A stretch of 64,000 bases of DNA, from positions 24,343 through 88,342 of the forward strand of contig JBLNBZ010000069.1 of the NCBI GenBank assembly GCA_050260355.1. The letters run 5' to 3'. Positions within the stretch are counted from its first letter, which is position 1. The number at the start of each line of letters is the position of its first letter. This stretch comes from CADEFX01 sp050260355. Lineage in GTDB: Bacteria; Pseudomonadota; Alphaproteobacteria; Rhizobiales; Hyphomicrobiaceae. This document shows positions 24,447 through 32,418 of this stretch, piece after piece. The notes under the pieces were generated by a model. That model did not search any database and was not told where the DNA came from. It saw nothing but the letters and a program-made list of their open reading frames with translations. The position numbers and the translations under genes are program-made.

Positions 24447-26174
24447 TCATGTCAGGCGACGACGTGCGTAGGGCGACAGCCACAGCACCAGCGTCATGAC
24501 CAGAAAGATGATCAGCGTGGCGACGACCGACAGAGCGCTCGCAAGGCCCCAGTTCGCCTGCTCGAAGAACGACCAGATGGAGATCGAGATCACCATCGTC
24601 GAGGCCGTGAACAGGAGGATCGCCGAGGAGATCTCGCGGAAGAAGGCCATGAAAAGGAGGAAGAAGGCGCCTTGCACCGAAGGCAGCGCAATCGGGAGCA
24701 AGATTCGCGACAGCGTACGCATGCGGGTGGCGCCGGAGATCCAGGCGGCCTCCTCGAGGCTCTTGTCCACCTGCACCATCTGCCCGCCGATGGTCTCGGT
24801 GGCATAAGGCAGATAGCGCGTGATGTACGCGATGATGATGATGGCGAGCGTGCCGTACAAGGGCAGAGGCAGGTAAGCGTAGGCCCACAGCAACCCGAGG
24901 CCGATCACCACGCCAGGCACGCCAAAGGGCAGATTGGCGGCGAAATCGAGCACGCGGTGGCCCTTGGGGCGCTGGCGGAGCGTGAAGTAGGACACCAGGA
25001 AGCCGAGGGCCGCTCCGAGTGCCGCGCCCGTGGCGGACGCGACCAGCGTGTTCCAGAAGCTCGACTGGGTGGCGGCGCTCTCCCAAATGAAGACGTAATT
25101 GCGAAGGGTGTAGGCGCCCGTCAGCGGGTTGGCCACGAAGAACTTGAGTAGGGACGTGTAGATCAGAATCAACGCCGGCAGCAGGAGAGCAAGGAAGGCG
25201 AAACCGAAGGTCACGATGTAGGCAGGCCACTTCCATCGTCCGAGAGGAATTGGCGCCAGCCGGCCGGACTTGCCCGTGACGGTCGCAAGCCGCGAGCCGC
25301 GTGCGATCCTGCGCTGCAGCCAGATCGCGAGGGCCGTAATGGCCGAGAGCGTGAGCCCGATGGTCGCCGCCAGGCCGTAGTCCGGAGGGGAGAAGCGCAC
25401 GAGCAGATAGAGCTGGGTTGCGAGCACGTTGATGCGTCCCGGCGAGCCGATCAATGCGGGGATCGCAAACTGCTCGATCGAGGTGATGAACGTCAGGATG
25501 GCACTCGAGGCGACCGAGTAGCCGAGCAACGGCAGCGTGACGCGACGCAGCACCTGGATCGGCTTGGCGCCTGATGTGCGAGCCGCCTCCTCGTAGATGC
25601 CATCCATGCCGATGATGGGGCCGCGCATCGTGAGGTAAACGAACGGCACCTGGTGCAGCGCCATGACGAAGATGATGCCCGGCACCGTGTAGATGTCGAC
25701 CTTCGATGACGCTCCCAAGACGTTGCCGAGAACATAATTGATAATGCCGCCGGGCGAACCGATGATGATCCAGGCCATGGCCAGGATGAATGAGGGAAAA
25801 TAGAACGACAGCCCGACCAGGGCGGTCATCAGGTTCGGATATTTGAAGTCCGTACGGTGGACGATGAGGGCGATGAGCGTGCCGAAAGCCACCGCGATGA
25901 CCGCAGTCGCAATGCCGATGATCAGCGTCTGCACCATCACCCCGATCACGCCGGGGGAGGCGAGACCGGCGTAGTTCTGCAAGGTCCAGTCGCCGGGTAG
26001 GCCCGGCGCGCCGGTGCGCAGACTGCCGTAGATCAGCGCTGCAAGGGGGATCGTCACCAGCGCCGCGGTGATTGCAAACACCAGCGCGTAGACGACCGAC
26101 ATGGTGACGTCGCGCGGCGCCGTCCGTGCTTCGAGCGCAGAGCCAGCCGATGCCGAATCGACACCGGTGCTCAT
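24447..26174 (-). CDS. ABC transporter permease, two fused domains (FbpB type)
   Basis: A 575-residue membrane protein made of two homologous permease halves, each of about six helices with an EAA loop (YEEAARTSGAKPIQVLRRVTLPLLG in the first half, LEEAAWISGATRMRTLSRILLPI in the second). Fused permeases of this kind serve iron(III) and related importers. The ATG at 26174 is preferred over a GTG at 26189 because AAGGGACC precedes it. It lies between the binding-protein and ATPase genes in one operon. Confidence 0.9.
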   Translation of the reverse strand: MSTGVDSASAGSALEARTAPRDVTMSVVYALVFAITAALVTIPLAALIYGSLRTGAPGLPGDWTLQNYAGLASPGVIGVMVQTLIIGIATAVIAVAFGTLIALIVHRTDFKYPNLMTALVGLSFYFPSFILAMAWIIIGSPGGIINYVLGNVLGASSKVDIYTVPGIIFVMALHQVPFVYLTMRGPIIGMDGIYEEAARTSGAKPIQVLRRVTLPLLGYSVASSAILTFITSIEQFAIPALIGSPGRINVLATQLYLLVRFSPPDYGLAATIGLTLSAITALAIWLQRRIARGSRLATVTGKSGRLAPIPLGRWKWPAYIVTFGFAFLALLLPALILIYTSLLKFFVANPLTGAYTLRNYVFIWESAATQSSFWNTLVASATGAALGAALGFLVSYFTLRQRPKGHRVLDFAANLPFGVPGVVIGLGLLWAYAYLPLPLYGTLAIIIIAYITRYLPYATETIGGQMVQVDKSLEEAAWISGATRMRTLSRILLPIALPSVQGAFFLLFMAFFREISSAILLFTASTMVISISIWSFFEQANWGLASALSVVATLIIFLVMTLVLWLSPYARRRLT

Positions 26175-26242
26175 GGTCCCTTGGGCCACGGCATCACCCG
26201 CGCGATGGGTTCAGGTCTCGTGCTTGCGGCACGCACGATCGG

Positions 26243-27286
26243 CTACTTGACGCCGAAGACCGTGCGCCAGTGCTCGATCAGCTTTTTCTGGCGCTCGGGC
26301 GTCAACAGCGTCAAGCCGTCTACTGTCTTGGGCAGGTCCCGGGTTGCCGGCAGATGCGAGAGCGCAGGTGCGTCGTTGCGCGTCACCGAAAGCCCGCCCT
26401 GCTCGAGCAGCTCCGTCTGACCCTCCTTGGTCATGATCCAGTTGACGAACACCTTGCCCACGTTGGGATGCGGCGCCTTCGCGGAGACGCCGGCCGACGC
26501 GCTCGCGAGCGTCGTGCCGGACTTTGGATAGGTGAAGCCGACCGGGGCGCCATCCTGCAGCATGGGATTGAGCGGAATGTCGGTCATGTGCGCGACGGCC
26601 ACGTCGCCGCGGATGATGGCCTGGATGACGCCGCTCGAGCCCTCGAAGAACCTCACCTCGTTGGCTTTCATGCGCTCTGCTGCGTTCTTGAAGCCGAGGT
26701 CTTCCCAGTACAGGAACATCTGCTGCACAGAGATCGAGCGCCAGGGCGTGTTGAGAGCGACCTTGCCTTTCCATTTCGGATCGAACAAATCGCCCCACTC
26801 CTTCGGCGCGTCCGCATCCTTCACGAGGTTCTTGTTCCAGACGATCGCCTCTCGGGCCTGCTGGATCGCAAACAGACGATCATCCTTGCTGGTGCCGGCA
26901 GGGAAGTTCTTGAGCTCCGGCGGCTGCCACTTGACGAACCACGTCTGCAGGTTCTCGACGATCTTGTCCTCGGTATACGTGATGAGAACGTCCGCAAGAT
27001 TGCGGTTGGCGTTGAACTCCGTCGAGAACCGCTCGTTGAGCGGACCCGAGCCGAGCCTGATCTGCTCGGTCTGGATCTCGGGATACGCCTTGCGGAATTT
27101 CTGGAGGATGACCTCGATGCCCGCGGGCCGGATATTGTGATAGAGGGTGAGCTTTCCCTCCTTCTTCGCCGCCGCGACAACGTCGTCCCAGCTCTGCGCC
27201 GACACGGCACCACACGGCAAGAGCAGACCGAGCGCCAGTGCCGCGGGCCACAAGCCCTCGAGCACGCGACGCGCCAACGACCTCAT
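26243..27286 (-). CDS. ABC transporter substrate-binding protein (Fbp/AfuA-like)
   Basis: A 347-residue periplasmic binding protein with a signal peptide (LWPAALALGLLLPCGAVSAQ). SWDDVVAAAKKEGKLTLYHN and the GKVFVNWIMTKEGQ segment place it with the iron(III)/AfuA-like class 1 solute-binding proteins. The adjacent-tyrosine pair that binds ferric ion in FbpA is not apparent, so the ligand may not be iron. The ATG at 27286 is chosen for CGGAGGAAAA just upstream; the frame runs on upstream without a good start. First gene of the three-gene importer operon. Confidence 0.88.
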   Translation of the reverse strand: MRSLARRVLEGLWPAALALGLLLPCGAVSAQSWDDVVAAAKKEGKLTLYHNIRPAGIEVILQKFRKAYPEIQTEQIRLGSGPLNERFSTEFNANRNLADVLITYTEDKIVENLQTWFVKWQPPELKNFPAGTSKDDRLFAIQQAREAIVWNKNLVKDADAPKEWGDLFDPKWKGKVALNTPWRSISVQQMFLYWEDLGFKNAAERMKANEVRFFEGSSGVIQAIIRGDVAVAHMTDIPLNPMLQDGAPVGFTYPKSGTTLASASAGVSAKAPHPNVGKVFVNWIMTKEGQTELLEQGGLSVTRNDAPALSHLPATRDLPKTVDGLTLLTPERQKKLIEHWRTVFGVK

Positions 27287-27407
27287 AGGCTTTTCCTCCG
27301 TCCCACGCTTGTTTTCCTGCAGCCAATAGTCGGTGCCCTCCGGCATATCTGTCAACACGGATGGAGGTGTGGCCGAGCGACTGCGACCGGCGCCACAATT
27401 TGCCTGC

Positions 27408-28208
27408 TCACCTGCGGATTGCCGGCGTTTCGATCGGCAGTCCTTCCGCGCGCCAGGCGAGATAGAGCTCGAGGGCGAGATACTCGGGCGCACCATGCTC
27501 CCGCAGCTCCGCGCGGACGCCGAAGTTGCAGGCGCGCAGCCGCCGATCCAGGGAGCCGGCCGACTGCCACTCGAGCCGATAGATCGGGAAGCCGGTGGGT
27601 TGCCCCTGGCTGATGGTGTCGCCCCTCAAGCGGTGGCCCCAGCTCTGGTCGTGGCACTGGCTGCAGGAGAGGTTCAGCTGCCCCTGGCGCGTATTGAAGA
27701 GCTCGCGGCCCTTTTCGAAGTATGGTCGCGCCGGTCCGTCAATCGTGACCTTGATCGGCAGTCCGCGGGATTGATAGGCGACATAGGCCGTAGCGCCGAG
27801 CAGGTCCTGCGACTCCCACGGCATCGCTGGCGCGCCCTGCCGCTCGGTGCGGCACTGGTTGATCTTGAGCTCGAGGTTCTGGAGCTTGCCGGTCAGCGGA
27901 TCGACGCGTGGATAGTGCGTCGCGACGCCCTTCATGCTGGCCTCGGCGTCGCCATGGCATGTGGCGCACGACTTGCCTTCACTGCCTGCTGGCGTTCTCC
28001 AGAGCTTCTCTCCCTCGGCAACCCAGAGCATCCCTGGGTTGGCGCCCTCGTCCTCCTGCTGCGCCTTGAGGTCAGGGGAGAGGAAGGTGGTGCCGGACCG
28101 TTTGTCTTCGGGCTTGATGGGCGGGGCCTGGCTCCGCGCCTGCACAGCACACAGCACAAGCAATGCGGTCAGAACGATTGCCAAGCCGGCTGTGGCAGGC
28201 GCACGCAT
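27408..28208 (-). CDS. soxA: SoxA, diheme c-type cytochrome of the Sox system
   Basis: A 266-residue periplasmic protein with a signal peptide (about residues 1-27). Heme sites are CATCH (81-85) and CSQCH (182-186). Cys227 in RRLRACNFGVRAE is the conserved cysteine that becomes the persulfide heme ligand. The end ...EYLALELYLAWRAEGLPIETPAIRR is typical of SoxA. With SoxX it links thiosulfate-type sulfane sulfur to the SoxY cysteine. The ATG at 28208 shares a base with the soxZ stop (TGATG). It is the last gene of the operon running from the molybdenum hydroxylase genes. Confidence 0.95.
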   Translation of the reverse strand: MRAPATAGLAIVLTALLVLCAVQARSQAPPIKPEDKRSGTTFLSPDLKAQQEDEGANPGMLWVAEGEKLWRTPAGSEGKSCATCHGDAEASMKGVATHYPRVDPLTGKLQNLELKINQCRTERQGAPAMPWESQDLLGATAYVAYQSRGLPIKVTIDGPARPYFEKGRELFNTRQGQLNLSCSQCHDQSWGHRLRGDTISQGQPTGFPIYRLEWQSAGSLDRRLRACNFGVRAELREHGAPEYLALELYLAWRAEGLPIETPAIRR

Positions 28209-28528
28209 CAAACGACCTTGATTGCGACCTTCTCGGTGTACGTGGCGCCGCTATCGTCGGTCCAGGCGAACGTCATCTCGCCGGACGTGGTCGCAACCGT
28301 CGTGAACGCGACATAGGGGTTGGCCGACACGCCAGGAAACAGGTCGGCGCTGAAGATCTCCTCGCTGTCGTAGCGCACGACAAGACGGTTGAGGATGTCG
28401 CGCGGGATGGGCCGGCCCTCGCTGTCCCGGCGATAGCCCGTTTCCATGTCGTGGGTGATGAGGGTCTTGATCTCGAAGATCTCGCCCTTCTTGACCTGGC
28501 GCGGCACGACAATGCGAGCGGTTGGCAT
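28208..28528 (-). CDS. soxZ: SoxZ, sulfur carrier complex subunit
   Basis: A 106-residue beta-sandwich protein: PTARIVVPRQVKKGEIFEIKTLITHDMETGYRRD followed by LNRLVVRYDSEEIFSADLFPGVSANPYVAF. No signal peptide is present, as usual, since SoxZ is exported bound to SoxY. SoxYZ carries sulfur intermediates on the SoxY C-terminal cysteine. It lies 12 bases downstream of soxY and overlaps soxA by one base. Confidence 0.95.
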   Translation of the reverse strand: MPTARIVVPRQVKKGEIFEIKTLITHDMETGYRRDSEGRPIPRDILNRLVVRYDSEEIFSADLFPGVSANPYVAFTTVATTSGEMTFAWTDDSGATYTEKVAIKVV

Positions 28529-28540
28529 CCTGAGGCTCCT

Positions 28541-29041
28541 TCAGCCCCCGTCGAGGCAGGCGGCAAGCGTCACCACGATGTTGGCCTCGCCGGACCAATG
28601 GCTGCCATCGCTCATGCTCGCGACGGCGACGATCCGCTGCGAGGCGGCAAGGCGGATGTTGGTGGCAACCTGCGCCCGGCCGGAGCGTGGTCCAAGGTGG
28701 AAGCGGATGACGGTGGCGATCGGGTTCTTCTCCGAAAACACGGTAATCGTCTTGACGTGGTCCTCGGCCGTCATGGGGCTGTCGACCGAGACCTGAATGC
28801 GGACCGATTGGCCGTTCTCGGCGAGCTGCGGAGCCTCGAGCTTGACGCGGCCCGGCTTGGGCTCGGACTCCCCAACGGCCTGGCTGATGGCTTCCGCCAT
28901 GCTTTCGGACGTCGCGCCCGCCGGAGACGACAACAGCATCGGCAGGAGAGCGGTGCTCGCGGCGCCGGCAATGACCTCGCGACGGCTGATCGGGCTCGCA
29001 GCCGCATCGTGCCTTGTGGCGCCGCCAGTTCCTTTTCTCAT
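28541..29041 (-). CDS. soxY: SoxY, sulfur carrier with non-canonical C-terminus
   Basis: A 166-residue protein with a Tat-type signal (SRREVIAGAASTALLPMLL). The SoxY fold follows (VKLEAPQLAENGQSVRIQVSVDSPM, FHLGPRSGRAQVATNIRLA). True SoxY proteins end in the swinging arm GGCGG. This one ends VVTLAACLDGG, so the carrier cysteine is present but its glycine flanks are replaced by Ala-Ala and Leu-Asp. It may therefore carry a different sulfur species or interact with a partner other than SoxB. It starts in an ATGA overlap with soxX. Confidence 0.9.
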   Translation of the reverse strand: MRKGTGGATRHDAAASPISRREVIAGAASTALLPMLLSSPAGATSESMAEAISQAVGESEPKPGRVKLEAPQLAENGQSVRIQVSVDSPMTAEDHVKTITVFSEKNPIATVIRFHLGPRSGRAQVATNIRLAASQRIVAVASMSDGSHWSGEANIVVTLAACLDGG

Positions 29042-29508
29042 CGCGTCAAGCTCGCAAGATATGCGACGACATCCTCGATCTCCGTGGCCGTCAACACCGG
29101 CTTGCCCTGGTACTGCCGCGCCACGCGGTAGAGACCATCGACGCGATAGTACGGCGGCATCAGCGTTGCCGGATTGAGCCGGCTTTCGTCAACGACCCGA
29201 AGCCTGATCTGGCCCGGTGTCAGACGCCCGCCCACCTGGCTCAAGTCTGGCCCCAGGTCGCCCTGGGATGGCTCGGGCTCCGGCACCTTGTGGCAGGCAA
29301 GGCAATTGCCGGCCTCCCTGCCGACCACGATCTTGCGCCCGCGCTCGGCATCGCCAGTGCGGCCCGACAGCGGCTCGGGAATCGCGTCACCGACGATGTT
29401 GTACGGCACCAGCGCCGAGGCCGGCTCGGCCGTCGATGCTGGTCCCGGCGTGCTTGTCGCGATTGCCGCCGCCGACAGAACGGCGGCAATCTCCCACCGA
29501 CTCGTCAA
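29038..29508 (-). CDS. soxX: SoxX, monoheme c-type cytochrome
   Basis: A 156-residue periplasmic cytochrome c with a signal peptide (IAAVLSAAAIATS). Heme site NCLACH (Cys69, Cys72, His73), axial Met117 in LMPPYY, and a C-terminal ATEIEDVVAYLASL helix. The start is TTG at 29508, which overlaps the stop of the molybdenum hydroxylase gene (TTGA); no ATG is available after the previous stop. SoxX pairs with SoxA. The four-base overlaps on both sides show translational coupling. Confidence 0.9.
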   Translation of the reverse strand: MTSRWEIAAVLSAAAIATSTPGPASTAEPASALVPYNIVGDAIPEPLSGRTGDAERGRKIVVGREAGNCLACHKVPEPEPSQGDLGPDLSQVGGRLTPGQIRLRVVDESRLNPATLMPPYYRVDGLYRVARQYQGKPVLTATEIEDVVAYLASLTR

Positions 29509-31679
29509 GTGAGCTTCGCGTGCTTCAGCGGCAGCGTGCGCACACGCTTGCCGGTCGCGGCGAAGATCGCATTGAGCACGGCTGGCGCTGCCACGGCGAT
29601 GGTCGGCTCGCCGATGCCGCCCCAGAAGCCGCCTGACGGCACGAGGACCGTCTCCACCTTCGGCATCTCGGCCAGCATCATCGACTCGAACGAGTCGAAA
29701 TTCTCCTCGACGATGCGGCCATCCTTGACCGTGTTCTCCTGGTAAAGCGCGGCGCCGAGCCCATAGACAACCGAGCCTTCCACCTGTGCCGCAATCTGAT
29801 CTGGATTGACGGCGATGCCGCAGTCTACCGCGACGACCAGACGGTGGACCTTCAGCTTGCCTTGCTCGACGGAGACCTCGGCGACCGCCGCACAATGGCT
29901 GCCGAAGCCCGTGTTCTGACAGATGCCTCTGAAGACGCCGGCGGGTGGCGGTGTGGTCCATCCCGCTTTCTCGGCAGCAGCATTGAGGACATTGAGCTGC
30001 TTAGGATGGCTGCGCATCATGGCGCGGCGGAAGTCGAGAGGATCCTTGCCGGCGGCGTGCGCCACCTCGTCGATGAAGGACTCCATGAATATGGCGTTCT
30101 GGTTGTGATTGACGCCGCGCCAGAAGCCGATCGGGACGTGTGTCGCTCGCAAGGCGTGATCGATCAGCAGGTTCGGGATCGAATACGCGAACTCGTCGGC
30201 AAGCAGGCCCTGGAAGTGGAGCCTGTCGACACCGCCTTCGAGGCGTTGCGGGAAGAGCTGGTGCAGGATCGACGGTCCCGAGAGCCGCATGTGAAGCCCG
30301 ACCAGGTTGCCTTTGTCGTCGAGACCGGCGGACAACTTGCACTGCGACACCGGGCGGTAGAAGCCGTGCGTCATGTCCTCCTCGCGCGACCAGACCAGCT
30401 TGATCGGCACGTCGGGAATCTGCTTGGCAATCAGAACCGCCTGCTTGACGAAGTCATGAAACGCGCCACGGCGCCCGAAGCCGCCACCGAGGTGGAACTT
30501 GTAGACCTCGCACTTGGACTGCGGTAGGCCCGACGCCTCGGATGCCGCAGCCAGCGCCGCGTCTGCGCTCTGCGTCGACACCCACACCTCGCACCGATCG
30601 GCCGTGATCTTGGCCGTGCAGTTCATGGGCTCCATCGTCGCGTGGTTGACGTAAGGCGAGCTGTAGACGGCCTCGACCTTCTTCGCTGCGCCGGCGATGG
30701 TGCCGGCCGCGTCGCCGATCTTCTGGCCGATGGCGGCTTCAGGGGCGTCGAGCCCCTCCTTCAGCCGCTCCGCGATGCTGGCGCTCGAGACACTGGCGTT
30801 GGGGCCTTCATCCCAGTCGATGGGTAGCGCATCGAGAGCCTTCTTGGCCTGCCACCAGGTGTCGCCGACGACGGCCACTGCCGACTCGCCGACCTTCACG
30901 ACGTGGCGAACGCCGGGCATGCCCTTGACCTTGGCCTCGTCATAGCTCTTCACCTTGCCGCCAAAGACAGGGCAGTCCTTGATGGCCGCGTTGAGCATGC
31001 CGGGCAGCTTGAGGTCGATGGCGTAGATCTGCTTGCCGTTGATCTTGTCGGGCGTGTCGAGCCGCTTCATCGACTGGCCGGCAATCTTCCAGGTCTTGGG
31101 ATCCTTGAGCTTGATCTCCTTGGGATCGGGCGGCTGCAACTTGGCCGCAGCGGCGGCGACCTTGCCGTAGGTCGTCGTGCGCTTGCTGCCGGTGTGCGTG
31201 ATCACGCCATTGGCGACAGCAAGCTCGGCGACGGGCACCTTCCATTGGTCGGCGGCGGCTTGCAGCAGCATCTGCCGCGCGGCGGCGCCACCCTTGCGCA
31301 CATACTCTTGCGAAGTGCGGATGCCACGGCTGCCGCCGGTCGACATGTCGCCCCATACGCGGTTGCGCGCGAGGTTCTGCCCTGGCGTCGGGTATTCGGT
31401 CGTGACCTTCTTCCAGTCGCACTCGAGCTCCTCGGCGACGAGCTGAGCCAGGCCGGTCAAGGTGCCCTGCCCCATCTCGGAGCGGGCGATGCGTATGACC
31501 ACGGTGTCGTTGGGCTTGATGTAGACCCAGGCGTTGACCTCGGAGCCTGCCTTCGACGCGGCTTTCTGGGCGGCGGCCTCATCCAGGCCGAAGGGAACGT
31601 GGAATCCCAGTGCAAGCCCGCCGGTCGCGGCGGAGCCGACGAGGAATGTGCGGCGATCGAGCCTGATATTCTTCGACAT
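29505..31679 (-). CDS. Molybdopterin-binding subunit of xanthine dehydrogenase-family enzyme (IorB-like)
   Basis: A 724-residue protein of the isoquinoline 1-oxidoreductase beta/aldehyde dehydrogenase group. It has a Tat signal (LDRRTFLVGSAATGGLALGF), so it works in the periplasm. Mo-cofactor blocks are ARSEMGQGTLTGLAQLVAEEL, VNHATMEPMNCTAKI, FHLGGGFGRRG, GFWRGVNHNQNAIFMESFIDE and the C-terminal GGIGEPTIAVAAPAVLNAIF with the catalytic Glu. It pairs with the 2Fe-2S subunit upstream and is directly followed by soxX (four-base overlap). The substrate could be an aldehyde, an N-heterocycle or a sulfur-containing compound; the sox neighbours hint at the last. Confidence 0.92.
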   Translation of the reverse strand: MSKNIRLDRRTFLVGSAATGGLALGFHVPFGLDEAAAQKAASKAGSEVNAWVYIKPNDTVVIRIARSEMGQGTLTGLAQLVAEELECDWKKVTTEYPTPGQNLARNRVWGDMSTGGSRGIRTSQEYVRKGGAAARQMLLQAAADQWKVPVAELAVANGVITHTGSKRTTTYGKVAAAAAKLQPPDPKEIKLKDPKTWKIAGQSMKRLDTPDKINGKQIYAIDLKLPGMLNAAIKDCPVFGGKVKSYDEAKVKGMPGVRHVVKVGESAVAVVGDTWWQAKKALDALPIDWDEGPNASVSSASIAERLKEGLDAPEAAIGQKIGDAAGTIAGAAKKVEAVYSSPYVNHATMEPMNCTAKITADRCEVWVSTQSADAALAAASEASGLPQSKCEVYKFHLGGGFGRRGAFHDFVKQAVLIAKQIPDVPIKLVWSREEDMTHGFYRPVSQCKLSAGLDDKGNLVGLHMRLSGPSILHQLFPQRLEGGVDRLHFQGLLADEFAYSIPNLLIDHALRATHVPIGFWRGVNHNQNAIFMESFIDEVAHAAGKDPLDFRRAMMRSHPKQLNVLNAAAEKAGWTTPPPAGVFRGICQNTGFGSHCAAVAEVSVEQGKLKVHRLVVAVDCGIAVNPDQIAAQVEGSVVYGLGAALYQENTVKDGRIVEENFDSFESMMLAEMPKVETVLVPSGGFWGGIGEPTIAVAAPAVLNAIFAATGKRVRTLPLKHAKLT

Positions 31680-31693
31680 GACGAAGCTCCACT

Positions 31694-32176
31694 TCAAATC
31701 TTCTTGCCATCCGCTGCGGCGCTGCTGTTGCCGGCAGCCAAGTGGATCGCGGCGCGAATGCGCTGGTAGGTGCCGCAGCGGCAGATGTTGGTCATTGCCT
31801 CATCGATGTCCGCGTCGGTGGGCTTCGGCTTCTGCTTCAAGAGCGCCGCGGCGGTCATGATCTGGCCGGACTGGCAGTATCCGCACTGCGGCACGTCGAG
31901 CGCCGCCCAGGCCCGCTGGATGGGATGCGAGCTGTTGGGCGAAAGCCCCTCGATGGTGACGATCTTGTCGGTGGCCTTGATGCTCGAGAGGGGAATCGAG
32001 CAGGAGCGCTGAGCCTCGCCATTGATGTGCACCGTGCAAGCGCCGCACTGGGCGATGCCGCAGCCGTACTTGGTGCCGGTCAGCCCGACGTGCTCCCGTA
32101 GCACCCAAAGTAGCGGCGTATCGCCGTCCTCGACCTTCACATTGATCGTTTTGCCGTTGACGTTGAGTTTGGGCAT
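31694..32176 (-). CDS. 2Fe-2S subunit of molybdenum hydroxylase (IorA-like)
   Basis: A 160-residue protein with the two [2Fe-2S] sites of xanthine dehydrogenase small subunits: plant-type cysteines 39, 44, 47 and 59 (YGCGIAQCGACTVHING...SC), and cysteines 98, 101, 132 and 134 (QCGYCQSGQ...ICRCGT). It carries electrons from the Mo subunit encoded 14 bases downstream. It has no signal peptide and would be exported bound to the Tat substrate. The ATG at 32176 follows GGAGGACACC. First gene of the operon that ends with soxA; the likely electron acceptor is a c-type cytochrome such as SoxX. Confidence 0.93.
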   Translation of the reverse strand: MPKLNVNGKTINVKVEDGDTPLLWVLREHVGLTGTKYGCGIAQCGACTVHINGEAQRSCSIPLSSIKATDKIVTIEGLSPNSSHPIQRAWAALDVPQCGYCQSGQIMTAAALLKQKPKPTDADIDEAMTNICRCGTYQRIRAAIHLAAGNSSAAADGKKI

Positions 32177-32418
32177 GGGAAGGTGTCCTCCCTCTAGGGG
32201 CCGCGCCTGGGTACCGCGATCTTGCGACCGCTCCGATGATCCTGGGTTGCGGATACCGGGACGATGCGTAGAAGCTACGACAGCGAGCCGGCATACGTAG
32301 TTCACATTTGCGCGCGCTGAGCTCTGCCCGGAGCCTCTCATAAGGGAGCGGCCGAGGTGTGCGCTGCGACTACCCGTCGGTCCGAGCCGCGAGCAAGCCG
32401 AAAGTCAGCGCCGGCCGA

